Below, piece after piece: positions 35,467 to 43,390 of a stretch of DNA of 64,000 nt. The notes under the pieces are model-generated. The model worked only from the letters and a program-made list of their open reading frames with translations. It was not told the DNA's origin and did no database searches. Source of the stretch: Pseudomonas mosselii (GTDB lineage: Bacteria; Pseudomonadota; Gammaproteobacteria; Pseudomonadales; Pseudomonadaceae); the NCBI RefSeq assembly GCF_005796105.1, contig NZ_VAUO01000009.1:62001-126000 (forward strand). Reading direction: 5' to 3'. Both the position numbers and the translations under genes were made by a program. Each line of letters opens with the position of its first letter. Within the stretch, counting starts at the first letter, position 1.

Positions 35467-35495
35467 AAACTAGACAAACATAAGCTCAACGTCAA
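35467..35495 (-). promoter_or_regulatory. predicted prp operon promoter
   Basis: On the minus strand TTGACG (35495-35490), a 17-base spacer and TAGTTT (35472-35467) form a plausible sigma-70 promoter, with a start near 35460. The -10 is weak, which leaves room for control by the flanking operators. Confidence 0.5.
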
Positions 35496-35508
35496 AGACA
35501 AAAACAAC

Positions 35509-35520
35509 ATTGTCGACAAT
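35509..35520. promoter_or_regulatory. perfect palindromic GntR-type operator
   Basis: ATTGTCGACAAT is a perfect 12-base palindrome of the FadR-subfamily kind, lying just upstream of the predicted -35. With the half-related site at 35436-35447 it brackets the promoter at 73-base spacing (about seven helical turns). Confidence 0.7.
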
Positions 35521-35590
35521 CGTCTAATAACGAACTTACCCCGCTGTACTGTGGTCTGAACGCGGGCGCGCTGGCGTCAGCACATCGGCG

Positions 35591-35599
35591 TGATAGAAT
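35591..35599 (+). promoter_or_regulatory. extended -10 promoter of the protease-ligase operon
   Basis: TGATAGAAT is an extended -10 (TG-N-TAGAAT) with only a poor -35. The predicted start near 35606 leaves a leader of about 115 bases that contains a short hairpin CTGTCA...TGACAG (35634-35657). Confidence 0.45.
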
Positions 35600-35719
35600 G
35601 CCGCGCTCTTTAATCGGAGCATGGATCGTCTGCCTGTCATGTTTTCATGCTTGACAGTCAATTAAGGATGCTTGGCCAGTCGCCTTGCCCAGAACCCCGC
35701 ACAGCACCGCGCCAGGATT

Positions 35720-36256
35720 ATGAGACCCATACCCGCTTCACTGCTGCTCTGCCTCGCTGTGCTGCCGGCCCTCGCGCCCGCAGCGCAGAAGACCGTCTAT
35801 GGCCTGAACGAATACGCCCGCCTGGGCGAACTCGACCTGGAAGTGGCGGCCAAGCTCGACACCGGGGCCAAGACCGCCTCGCTCAGCGCCCGTGACATCA
35901 AGCGTTTCAAACGCAACGGCGAAAGCTGGGTGCGCTTCTACCTGGCCATCGACGCCGCCCACGAACACCCTATCGAACGCCCCCTGGCCCGCGTCAGCAA
36001 GATCAAGCGCCGCGCCGGGGACTACGACGCCGAATCCGGCAAGGCCTACACCGCCCGACCGGTCATCGAGCTCGATATCTGCATGGGCCAGACCCAACGC
36101 ACCATCGAGGTCAACCTCACCGACCGCAGCGCCTTCCAGTTCCCGCTGCTGATCGGCTCCGAGGCCCTCAAGCACATGGACGCACTGGTCGATCCAAGCC
36201 TTAAATACGCGGCCGGCAAGCCTGCCTGCGCCACCGAAGCTCCTAAAGCAGAGTAA
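35720..36256 (+). CDS. secreted retropepsin-like aspartic protease family protein
   Basis: 178 residues from ATG 35720, chosen because it opens a clean signal peptide (to about residue 22, ALAPA-A); a TTG at 35672 behind AAGGA is the alternative. The family is annotated as ATP-dependent zinc protease (Zn_protease, RimB-like), but the fold is retropepsin-like with a single D-T-G: D47-T48-G49 in KLDTGAKTASLSA. Such proteins would act as dimers. It is predicted periplasmic. First gene of a three-gene operon, six bases before the transglutaminase-like gene. The substrate is unknown. Confidence 0.85.
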   Translation: MRPIPASLLLCLAVLPALAPAAQKTVYGLNEYARLGELDLEVAAKLDTGAKTASLSARDIKRFKRNGESWVRFYLAIDAAHEHPIERPLARVSKIKRRAGDYDAESGKAYTARPVIELDICMGQTQRTIEVNLTDRSAFQFPLLIGSEALKHMDALVDPSLKYAAGKPACATEAPKAE

Positions 36257-36261
36257 CCCCG

Positions 36262-37797
36262 ATGCGCTCTCTTACCCTTCACCTGAAAGTCCTGATCACC
36301 GTCCTGGTGCTGCTGGGCGTGGCCATCACGGCTTATCAGATCTTCGCCCTGGGCATCCCGGTGACCGAGGACGAAACCGACGATCTGTGGAACATCGACG
36401 CCAAGGTCGAGTTCGTCGCCAGCGCCAAGGACCCGGTCAAGGTGCAGATGTTCGTGCCCCCGCTGAACCGCGACTACGTGAGCCTCAACGAGAGCTTCAT
36501 CTCCAACAACTACGGAGTCAGCGTCAACCGTGCCGATGGCAACCGCAAGGTCACCTGGTCGGCGCGCCGCGCCAGCGGCAACCAGACTCTGTACTACCGC
36601 CTGGTGCTGACCAAGCGCTACAGCAACGAAAAAACCAAGGTCAAGGGCCCGACCTTCCGCGACAGCCTGGCCGTCGAGGGCCCCGAGAAGATCGCCGCCG
36701 AAGCGCTGCTGGCACCGATCCGCCAACACTCGGCCGACGTCGAGACCTTCGTGGGCGAGACCATCAAGCGGGTCAATAACCTCAACGACGACAACGTCAA
36801 GCTGCTGCTGGCCGGCGACACGTCGTCGATGAAAAAGGCCCAGGTCATCGACCTGCTGCTGTCCATCGCCCACGTACCGCTGGAGAAGGTGCACACCATC
36901 CGCCTGGTGGCCGACACCCCACAAACCCCGGAACTGTGGCTGCGCAGCTTCAACGGCAACGACTGGCTGTACTTCAACCCGGACACCGGCGAACAGGGCC
37001 TGCCGGCTGACCGGCTGCTGTGGTGGACCGGTGACGACAACCTGATCAGCGTCGATGGCGGCAAGAAGGCCAATGTGACCTTCAGCATGAACAACAGCGA
37101 GATGAACGCCATCCGCTTGGCCAAGCTGACCGACGAGAACACCGACGCAGACTTCCTCGAGTACTCGCTGTACGGCCTGCCGCTACAGACCCAGCAGACG
37201 TTCATGATCATGGTGATGATCCCGATCGGCGTGCTGGTCATCCTGATCCTGCGCAACCTGATCGGCATCCAGACCCTGGGCACGTTCACCCCGGTACTGA
37301 TCGCCCTGGCCTTCCGCGAGACGCAACTGGGCTTTGGCATCATGCTGTTCACGGTGATCACCGCGCTGGGCCTGTCGCTGCGTTCGTACCTCGAACACCT
37401 CAAGTTGCAGATGCTGCCGCGGCTGTCGGTGGTGTTGACCTTCGTGGTGGTGCTGATCGCCGCCATCAGCCTGTTCAGCCACAAGCTGGGGCTGGAGCGT
37501 GGACTGTCGGTGGCACTGTTCCCGATGGTGATCCTGACCATGACCATCGAACGCCTGTCGATCACCTGGGAAGAGCGCGGTGGCGGGCATGCCATGAAAG
37601 TGGCCATCGGCACCCTGTTCGCCGCTTCGTTGGCGCACCTGCTGATGACCGTACCGGAGGCCGTGTACTTCGTGTTCACCTTCCCGGCCGTGCTGCTGAT
37701 CCTGGTGGGCTTCATGCTGGCGATGGGTCGCTACCGCGGCTACCGCCTGACCGAGCTCGTTCGCTTCAAGGCATTCCTGAAGAAGGCTGACGGCTGA
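36262..37797 (+). CDS. inactive-transglutaminase membrane protein (7TM_transglut)
   Basis: 511 residues. An N-terminal membrane anchor (6-29) precedes a periplasmic region (30-310) resembling a transglutaminase domain whose catalytic Cys is not seen, then about six to seven membrane segments (315-500). This is the Transglut_i_TM / 7TM_transglut architecture, found almost only beside the two neighbouring families. The dead transglutaminase domain may bind peptides. Its stop and the next start share a base (TGATG). The role is unknown; bridging a periplasmic protease and a cytosolic ligase across the inner membrane is inference. Confidence 0.87.
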   Translation: MRSLTLHLKVLITVLVLLGVAITAYQIFALGIPVTEDETDDLWNIDAKVEFVASAKDPVKVQMFVPPLNRDYVSLNESFISNNYGVSVNRADGNRKVTWSARRASGNQTLYYRLVLTKRYSNEKTKVKGPTFRDSLAVEGPEKIAAEALLAPIRQHSADVETFVGETIKRVNNLNDDNVKLLLAGDTSSMKKAQVIDLLLSIAHVPLEKVHTIRLVADTPQTPELWLRSFNGNDWLYFNPDTGEQGLPADRLLWWTGDDNLISVDGGKKANVTFSMNNSEMNAIRLAKLTDENTDADFLEYSLYGLPLQTQQTFMIMVMIPIGVLVILILRNLIGIQTLGTFTPVLIALAFRETQLGFGIMLFTVITALGLSLRSYLEHLKLQMLPRLSVVLTFVVVLIAAISLFSHKLGLERGLSVALFPMVILTMTIERLSITWEERGGGHAMKVAIGTLFAASLAHLLMTVPEAVYFVFTFPAVLLILVGFMLAMGRYRGYRLTELVRFKAFLKKADG

Positions 37798-38777
37798 TGT
37801 TCGGACTGATCAAGACGTGGAAGGCCCTGGAAGCCCGGGGCATCATGGGCATCAACCGGCGCAACGCGGACTATGTCCTGAAGTACAACAAGCGCCACCT
37901 GTACCCGATCGTCGACGACAAGATCATCACCAAGGAGCGCGCCCTGGCGGCCGGCATCCATGTGCCGGAGATGTACGGCATCATCGAGACCGAGAAGCAG
38001 ATCGAGAAGCTCGACGAAATCATCGGCGGGCGCAGCGACTTTGTCATCAAGCCCGCGCAAGGCGCAGGTGGTGACGGCATCCTGGTGATCGCCGACCGCT
38101 TCGAGGACCGCTACCGCACCGTATCGGGCAAGATCATCAGCCATGAGGAAATCGAGCACCAGATCTCGAGCATCCTCACGGGCCTGTATTCGCTTGGCGG
38201 GCATCGCGACCGTGCACTGATCGAATACCGCGTGACCCCCGACCAGATCTTCAAAAGCATCAGCTACGAAGGCGTACCGGACATCCGCATCATCGTGCTG
38301 ATGGGCTACCCGGTGATGGCCATGCTGCGTCTGCCGACACGTCAGTCTGGCGGCAAAGCCAACCTGCACCAGGGCGCCATCGGCGTGGGCGTGGACCTGG
38401 CAACCGGCGTCACCTTGCGCGGCACTTGGCTGAACAGGATCATCAGCAAGCACCCGGACACCACCAATGCGGTGGACGGTGTGCAACTGCCGAACTGGGA
38501 TGGTTTCATGAAGCTCGCCGCCAGCTGCTACGAGCTGTGCGGCCTGGGCTACATCGGCGTGGACATGGTGCTGGACCAGGACAAAGGGCCACTGATTCTG
38601 GAACTGAACGCCCGCCCCGGGCTGAACATCCAGATCGCCAACGATTGCGGGCTGACCCAGCGCACCCACGCCATCGAAGCGCACCTGGAGATGCTGGCCA
38701 AGGAGGGTCGCAGCGAAGACGCCGAGCAGCGGATCAAGGTGGCGCAGGGCTTGTTCGGCCACGTCCAACCGAATTAA
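37797..38777 (+). CDS. ATP-grasp alpha-L-glutamate ligase-like protein
   Basis: 326 residues, RimK-related ATP-grasp enzyme of the subfamily named after its linkage to inactive transglutaminase genes. ATP-binding elements include DFVIKPAQGAGGDGILVI, the RALIEYRV hinge and the metal site LDQDKGPLILELNARPGLNIQ. No signal peptide, so cytosolic. Relatives join an amino acid to a carboxylate using ATP; the acceptor here is unknown. Last gene of the operon, translationally coupled to its neighbour and followed by REP pairs. Confidence 0.88.
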   Translation: MFGLIKTWKALEARGIMGINRRNADYVLKYNKRHLYPIVDDKIITKERALAAGIHVPEMYGIIETEKQIEKLDEIIGGRSDFVIKPAQGAGGDGILVIADRFEDRYRTVSGKIISHEEIEHQISSILTGLYSLGGHRDRALIEYRVTPDQIFKSISYEGVPDIRIIVLMGYPVMAMLRLPTRQSGGKANLHQGAIGVGVDLATGVTLRGTWLNRIISKHPDTTNAVDGVQLPNWDGFMKLAASCYELCGLGYIGVDMVLDQDKGPLILELNARPGLNIQIANDCGLTQRTHAIEAHLEMLAKEGRSEDAEQRIKVAQGLFGHVQPN

Positions 38778-38793
38778 CACACGCCCCCTGTAG

Positions 38794-38900
38794 GAGCGGC
38801 CTCGTGTCGCGAAAGGGCTGCGTAGCAGCCCCGGCTATTTCAGCTTTTGCGCTGAAAACCTGGGGCCGCTTTGCGGCCCTTTCGCGACACAAGGCCGCTC
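38794..38900. repeat. inverted REP pair (variant GAGCGGCCTCGTGTCGCG)
   Basis: GAGCGGCCTCGTGTCGCG then AAAGGGC (38794-38818) is repeated inverted at 38876-38900 with one mismatch, separated by an internal CAGCTTTTGCGCTG-type fold. It follows the ligase operon and may stabilise or end its mRNA. Confidence 0.88.
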
Positions 38901-38938
38901 TCATAGAACTACACATAACTTGTTGATTTAGAAGGAAT

Positions 38939-39042
38939 CTGTGGGAGCGGGCTTGCCCGCGAACACCGGCAAAGCCGGTGCCATCCACCGAGTCGCCTGC
39001 TTCGCGGGCAAGTCGGGGCGCCGAACCGCCGCTCCCACAGGG
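38939..39042. repeat. inverted REP pair (variant GTGGGAGCGGGCTTGCCCGC)
   Basis: CTGTGGGAGCGGGCTTGCCC then GCGAA (from 38939) is mirrored by TTCGCGGGCAAG then CGCTCCCACAGG up to 39042, with a diverged middle. With the pair at 38794-38900 it fills most of the 462-base gap before pabB; I see no coding sequence there. Confidence 0.85.
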
Positions 39043-39239
39043 TACGCGGAGCGCTTGCGAAATCAGTTCTCTGCGCGACAGCGCAGCCCAAAGGGCTGGG
39101 TGATCTCCTACAGGATTTTTGTATCGATCCTCGGGCCACGCGTCTTCGCTCAGCATATGAATGTCGCCCGCAGCGCTAGGCGCGTTTCCTACACAGGTCT
39201 ACAATCGCCCTCCTTGCTTTTTCATCGCCGTCCATCCTG

Positions 39240-40583
39240 ATGCCGACCTGTACCCTCCATCCCCTGCCCTACCAAGCCGACCCAGCCTGTTATTTCGCAC
39301 GCCTGCGCAACGCACCCGGCGCGATCCTGCTCGACAGTGCCCGCCCCGGTGCCGAGCGCGGCCGCTTCGACCTGCTCAGCGCCTGGCCGCTGCAGCAGTT
39401 GCACACGCAACCTGGCGAAGATGGCCGCGACTATCTGCAACGGCTGCGCCAAGCGCTGGCCGACCTCGGCGAAGCCCAGTTACCGCCAGGGTGCGAGCTG
39501 CCATTTGCCGGGGGCCTGATCGGCTACCTCAGCTACGATTTCGGGCGTCGCCTGGAGCCATTGCCAGCGCTGGCGGTGGACGACCTGGGGCTGCCTGACG
39601 CACAACTGGGCTTGTATGCCTGGGCACTGCTCTGCGACCACCAGTTGCGCACCAGTCATTTGGTGTTCCATCCCCGCCTGAACCAGCCTGAGCGCCAGCG
39701 ACTGATCCAACTGTTCGAAGCCCCTGCCGAGGCTCCCGCTGAGCCCTTCACGCTGCTCGCGCCAATGACCGGCGACCTGTCCGCCGAGCAGTACCGTGCA
39801 GCCTTCGACCAGGTACAGCGCTATATCCAGGCCGGCGACTGCTATCAGATCAACCTCACGCAACGCTTCCGCGCCCCCTGCCAGGGCGACCCGTGGCACG
39901 CCTACCAGGCCCTTCGGGCCGTTTGCCCGACGCCATTCTCGGGCTACCAACAGCTGGGGACCGACAGCGCCCTGCTGAGTTTCTCGCCCGAGCGCTTCAT
40001 CCGCGTCCACCAGCGCGAGGTCGAAACCCGCCCGATCAAGGGCACCCGTCCGCGCGCCAGCGACCCGGCAGAAGATGCGCGTAACGCAGCCGAGCTGCTG
40101 ACCAGCCCCAAGGACCGCTCGGAAAACCTGATGATCGTCGACCTGCTGCGCAACGACATTGGCCGGACATGCGAGATCGGCTCGGTGCAAGTGCCCGAGC
40201 TGTTCAGCCTGGAGAGCTACCCGAACGTTCATCACCTGGTCAGCAGCGTCACTGGGCGCCTGGCCACCGGCAAGGACGCGCTGACCCTGATCGGCGACAG
40301 CTTCCCGGGCGGCTCGATCACGGGCGCACCGAAGATCCGCGCGATGCAGATCATCGACGAGCTGGAGCCTGCGCGCCGGGCACTGTACTGCGGCTCGCTG
40401 CTGTACGTGGACGTACGCGGCGAGATGGACAGCTCCATCGCCATTCGCAGCCTGCTGATCAAGGACGGACAGGTGAGCTGCTGGGGCGGTGGCGCGGTGG
40501 TGGCTGACTCGAACTGGCAAGCGGAATATGAAGAATCGATCGCCAAGGTACGGATACTGATGCAGACCCTGCAGGGCTTGTGA
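39240..40583 (+). CDS. pabB: aminodeoxychorismate synthase component I
   Basis: 447 residues. PabB converts chorismate plus ammonia to 4-amino-4-deoxychorismate for folate. N-terminal domain 1-120; the chorismate-binding domain shows PIKGTRPRASDP, ENLMIVDLLRNDIGRTCEIG, and FPGGSITGAPKIRAMQIIDELE. PIKGT, with Lys in the second position, marks PabB and separates it from anthranilate synthase TrpE (PIAGT). The amidotransferase partner is not in the window. Confidence 0.94.
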   Translation: MPTCTLHPLPYQADPACYFARLRNAPGAILLDSARPGAERGRFDLLSAWPLQQLHTQPGEDGRDYLQRLRQALADLGEAQLPPGCELPFAGGLIGYLSYDFGRRLEPLPALAVDDLGLPDAQLGLYAWALLCDHQLRTSHLVFHPRLNQPERQRLIQLFEAPAEAPAEPFTLLAPMTGDLSAEQYRAAFDQVQRYIQAGDCYQINLTQRFRAPCQGDPWHAYQALRAVCPTPFSGYQQLGTDSALLSFSPERFIRVHQREVETRPIKGTRPRASDPAEDARNAAELLTSPKDRSENLMIVDLLRNDIGRTCEIGSVQVPELFSLESYPNVHHLVSSVTGRLATGKDALTLIGDSFPGGSITGAPKIRAMQIIDELEPARRALYCGSLLYVDVRGEMDSSIAIRSLLIKDGQVSCWGGGAVVADSNWQAEYEESIAKVRILMQTLQGL

Positions 40584-40706
40584 TCGCAGGCGCCAGCTTC
40601 GCGAGCCAGCCCGCGCCCACAGGTTCAGCCGGTCTACTCCGACTTTTTTTGTTACCATTTGCCCACTACGAGCGCACAGCGCCACTTAACCGATGGAAAC
40701 CGCCTG

Positions 40707-41441
40707 ATGAGCCAACCCTTCGACGTCGCCGCCCTGGCCGCGACCTACGCCAGCAAGTCCCCGCAGGAGATTCTCAAGCTCGCCTTCGAGCACTTTGGCG
40801 ATGATCTGTGGATCTCCTTCAGTGGCGCCGAAGATGTGGTGCTGGTGGACATGGCCTGGAAACTGAACAAGCAGGTCAAGGTGTTCAGCCTCGATACAGG
40901 GCGCCTGCACCCAGAGACCTACCGTTTCATCGACCAGGTACGCGAGCAGTACAACCTGCCCATCGAGATCCTCAGCCCTGACCGCGACAAGCTCGACCCG
41001 TTCGTTAAGGAAAAGGGCCTGTTCAGCTTTTACAAGGATGGCCACGGCGAGTGCTGCGGCGTACGCAAGATCGAGCCGCTACGCCGCAAGCTGTCCACCG
41101 TCAGCGCCTGGGCCACCGGCCAGCGCCGCGACCAGAGCCCGGGTACCCGCAGCCACGTGGCAGCACTGGAGATCGACAGCGCCTTCTCCACCCCCGAGCG
41201 TACCTTGTACAAGTTCAACCCCCTGGCGCAGATGACCAGCGAGGAAGTCTGGGGTTACATCCGTATGCTTGAGCTGCCCTACAACAGCCTGCATGAGCGC
41301 GGCTTCATCAGCATTGGCTGCGAACCCTGCACGCGCCCGGTGCTGCCGCGCCAGCACGAGCGCGAAGGTCGCTGGTGGTGGGAAGAGTCGACGCAGAAGG
41401 AATGCGGGCTGCACGCCGGCAACCTGATCAGCAAGGCTTGA
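40707..41441 (+). CDS. cysH: adenylyl-sulfate reductase (assimilatory, Fe-S)
   Basis: 244 residues from ATG 40707, with GGAAA before it. It reduces adenylyl sulfate (APS) to sulfite. The paired cysteines C116-C117 (ECCGVRK) and C205, C208 (GCEPC) form the [4Fe-4S] site that marks APS reductases, as opposed to E. coli PAPS reductase, which lacks them; the catalytic Cys is in ECGLH near the C-terminus. The PP-loop motif is SFSGAEDVVL. The gene pair cysH/cysB faces inward, with a long tandem repeat between them. Confidence 0.95.
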   Translation: MSQPFDVAALAATYASKSPQEILKLAFEHFGDDLWISFSGAEDVVLVDMAWKLNKQVKVFSLDTGRLHPETYRFIDQVREQYNLPIEILSPDRDKLDPFVKEKGLFSFYKDGHGECCGVRKIEPLRRKLSTVSAWATGQRRDQSPGTRSHVAALEIDSAFSTPERTLYKFNPLAQMTSEEVWGYIRMLELPYNSLHERGFISIGCEPCTRPVLPRQHEREGRWWWEESTQKECGLHAGNLISKA

Positions 41442-41447
41442 GGGCCG

Positions 41448-41573
41448 CTGCAAGCTGCAAGCTGCAAGCTGCAAGCTGCAAGCTGCAAGCTGCAAGCTGC
41501 AAGCTGCAAGCTGCAAGCTGCAAGCTGCAAGCTGCAAGCTGCAAGCTGCAAGCAACAAGCTGCAAGCTGCAAG
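41448..41573. repeat. 18-unit heptanucleotide tandem repeat (CTGCAAG)n
   Basis: Fifteen perfect copies of CTGCAAG run from 41448 to 41552, then CAACAAG and two more perfect copies to 41573. It begins seven bases after the cysH stop. Seven-base units are prone to replication slippage, so copy number probably varies between strains. The related heptad GAAGCTT occurs three times beside the next terminator (41669-41693). Confidence 0.97.
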
Positions 41574-41637
41574 CAAAAGCAGACCGCACAACACCTGCGT
41601 TCTGTTCCTGCTCCCTAAAATTTTTAAGCAATAAAGT

Positions 41638-41667
41638 AAAAAGCAGCCTTCACACGGGCTGCTTTTT
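41638..41667. terminator. bidirectional terminator between cysH and cysB
   Basis: AAAAAGCAGCC-TTCACACG-GGCTGCTTTTT is an 11-bp perfect stem with A and T tracts on its two sides, so it can serve both convergent genes. Confidence 0.9.
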
Positions 41668-41703
41668 CTTGAAGCTTGAAGCTTGAAGCTTGCTGCTTAA
41701 CCC

Positions 41704-42678
41704 TCAGTGCACCGGCAGCTCAACGCCCTCGAACAGTGCTTCAAGCTCCTGCTTGTTGTGGCACTGGATGGCCTTGGCCATCACTTCACGGGTCAGGTGC
41801 GGGGCGAATTTCTCGATGAAATCGCACATGAAACCACGCAGGAAGGTGCCGCGGCGGAAGCCGATCTTGGTGATGCTGGCCTCGAACAGCTCGCTGGCAT
41901 CCAGGCAGACCAAGTCACTGTCAAGCTTCGGATCGACCGCCATCTTGGCCACGATACCCACACCCAAACCCAGACGCACGTAGGTCTTGATCACGTCGGC
42001 ATCGGCAGCGGTGAACACCACTTTCGGGGTCAGCCCACGGTGATTGAACGCCTCGTCGAGCTTGGAACGGCCAGTGAAACCGAACACATAAGTGACGATT
42101 GGGTACTCGGCCAACGCCTCGAGGGTCAACTTGGGCAGCTTGGTCAGCGGGTGCCCTTGCGGCACCACCACGCAGCGATTCCACTTGTAGCACGGCATCA
42201 TGATCAGATCGCCGAACAGCTCCAACGCCTCGGTGGCAATGGCAAAGTCGACGGTGCCGTCGGCAGCCATCTCGGCGATCTGCATCGGCGAGCCTTGGTG
42301 CATGTGCAGCGCCACTTCCGGGTACTGCTTGATGAAATTGCTGATCACCGGCGGCAAGGCATAGCGCGCCTGGGTGTGGGTCGTGGCGATGGACAGTGTG
42401 CCCTTCTTCTCGTTGGAGAACTCTTGCGCGATCTGCTTGATGCTCTCGACCTTGCGCAGGATCTCGCCCGCCGTGTTGATGATGCGCTCACCGGCCGGCG
42501 TGACGCGGGTCAGGTGCTTGCCACTGCGGGCGAACACTTCGACACCCAGCTCGTCCTCGAGCAGGCGGATCTGCTTGCTGATCCCAGGCTGGGAGGTATA
42601 CAGGCTCTGCGCCGTCGCGGAAACGTTGAGGTCATGGTGCGCCACTTCCCAGATGTAGCGCAGTTGTTGAAGCTTCAT
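41704..42678 (-). CDS. cysB: CysB, LysR-type regulator of sulfur assimilation
   Basis: 324 residues, exact CysB length. The DNA-binding domain opens MKLQQLRYIWEVAHHDLNVS and continues with TSQPGISKQIRLLEDELG. The effector domain holds TTHTQARYALP, the N-acetylserine/sulfate site region, and IATEALELF. It activates cys genes during sulfur limitation; the convergent cysH is an expected target, although its promoter lies on the far side. Confidence 0.96.
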   Translation of the reverse strand: MKLQQLRYIWEVAHHDLNVSATAQSLYTSQPGISKQIRLLEDELGVEVFARSGKHLTRVTPAGERIINTAGEILRKVESIKQIAQEFSNEKKGTLSIATTHTQARYALPPVISNFIKQYPEVALHMHQGSPMQIAEMAADGTVDFAIATEALELFGDLIMMPCYKWNRCVVVPQGHPLTKLPKLTLEALAEYPIVTYVFGFTGRSKLDEAFNHRGLTPKVVFTAADADVIKTYVRLGLGVGIVAKMAVDPKLDSDLVCLDASELFEASITKIGFRRGTFLRGFMCDFIEKFAPHLTREVMAKAIQCHNKQELEALFEGVELPVH

Positions 42679-42795
42679 AGATATCCCTCAAAGACGGTGA
42701 GTCACCGGCAGCTGGCCGCGACGAGTTATAACTATATTAGTGGCTCCAGCAATAAATCTAGAACTATTTTGTTACATCGATTCCTACAGGCAGGG

Positions 42796-43293
42796 TTATG
42801 TTTTCCTACGCCCAAGGTGCTGCGCCAGCGGCACCATGTACACCGGCACCGATGCCAGCTGCAACAACCTCACCGCCGTGCGCCCCAGCGGCACATCCAC
42901 GCCCGCGCCGGCACTGTGGCTACCGAAGATCAGTAGGTCGACCGCCAGGCGCCGGGCCTGTTCGAGGATCACATGGGCCGGATCGCCCTGGCGGACCCGC
43001 ACCGCACGAATCAATGCAAGGTCGGCCTCCTCACCCAACTCATCACGAAAGCTCTCCAACACCCGCTGCTCGATGTTGGCCATGACCGTATTGACGCCCT
43101 CGCCGTGCAAGGTGTCCAGGGTCTGCTCGTCGAGGTAGCTCTGCAGCAAGGATTCGGCAAACTGCCCCATGGGCTCTACCGCATGGATGACATACAGTTC
43201 AGCGTTGAACGTCCGCGCCAGCGCCAACGCGTGCTGCAGGACAAACGGCGCGTACACACCGAGGTCGGTGGCGTAGAGCATGGAGCGGATCAT
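42796..43293 (-). CDS. universal stress protein (UspA family)
   Basis: 165 residues, single Usp domain with Rossmann-like order: MLYATDLGVYAPFVLQHALALA, then the nucleotide-loop region ADLLIFGSHSAGAG and PLGRTAVRLLQLASVPVYMVP. The G-x2-G-x9-G-S/T ATP signature is only loosely kept (GSHSAGAGVDVPLGRTA), so ATP binding is uncertain. An AGGAGG site precedes it. No ANR box is seen upstream. Confidence 0.88.
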   Translation of the reverse strand: MIRSMLYATDLGVYAPFVLQHALALARTFNAELYVIHAVEPMGQFAESLLQSYLDEQTLDTLHGEGVNTVMANIEQRVLESFRDELGEEADLALIRAVRVRQGDPAHVILEQARRLAVDLLIFGSHSAGAGVDVPLGRTAVRLLQLASVPVYMVPLAQHLGRRKT

Positions 43294-43390
43294 TCGACCT
43301 CCTCAACAGCCATGGCGGCAGAGCAAGGTTGAGCTTAGCAGCGCGCAGCCCACGCGCCTCGCCGTCTGGCGCTGCTTGATCGGGCACGGT

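Noticed and set aside
41448..41573. Possible CRISPR array because of regular repeats
   Set aside because: Units are 7 bases with no spacers and no cas genes nearby; it is a simple tandem repeat.
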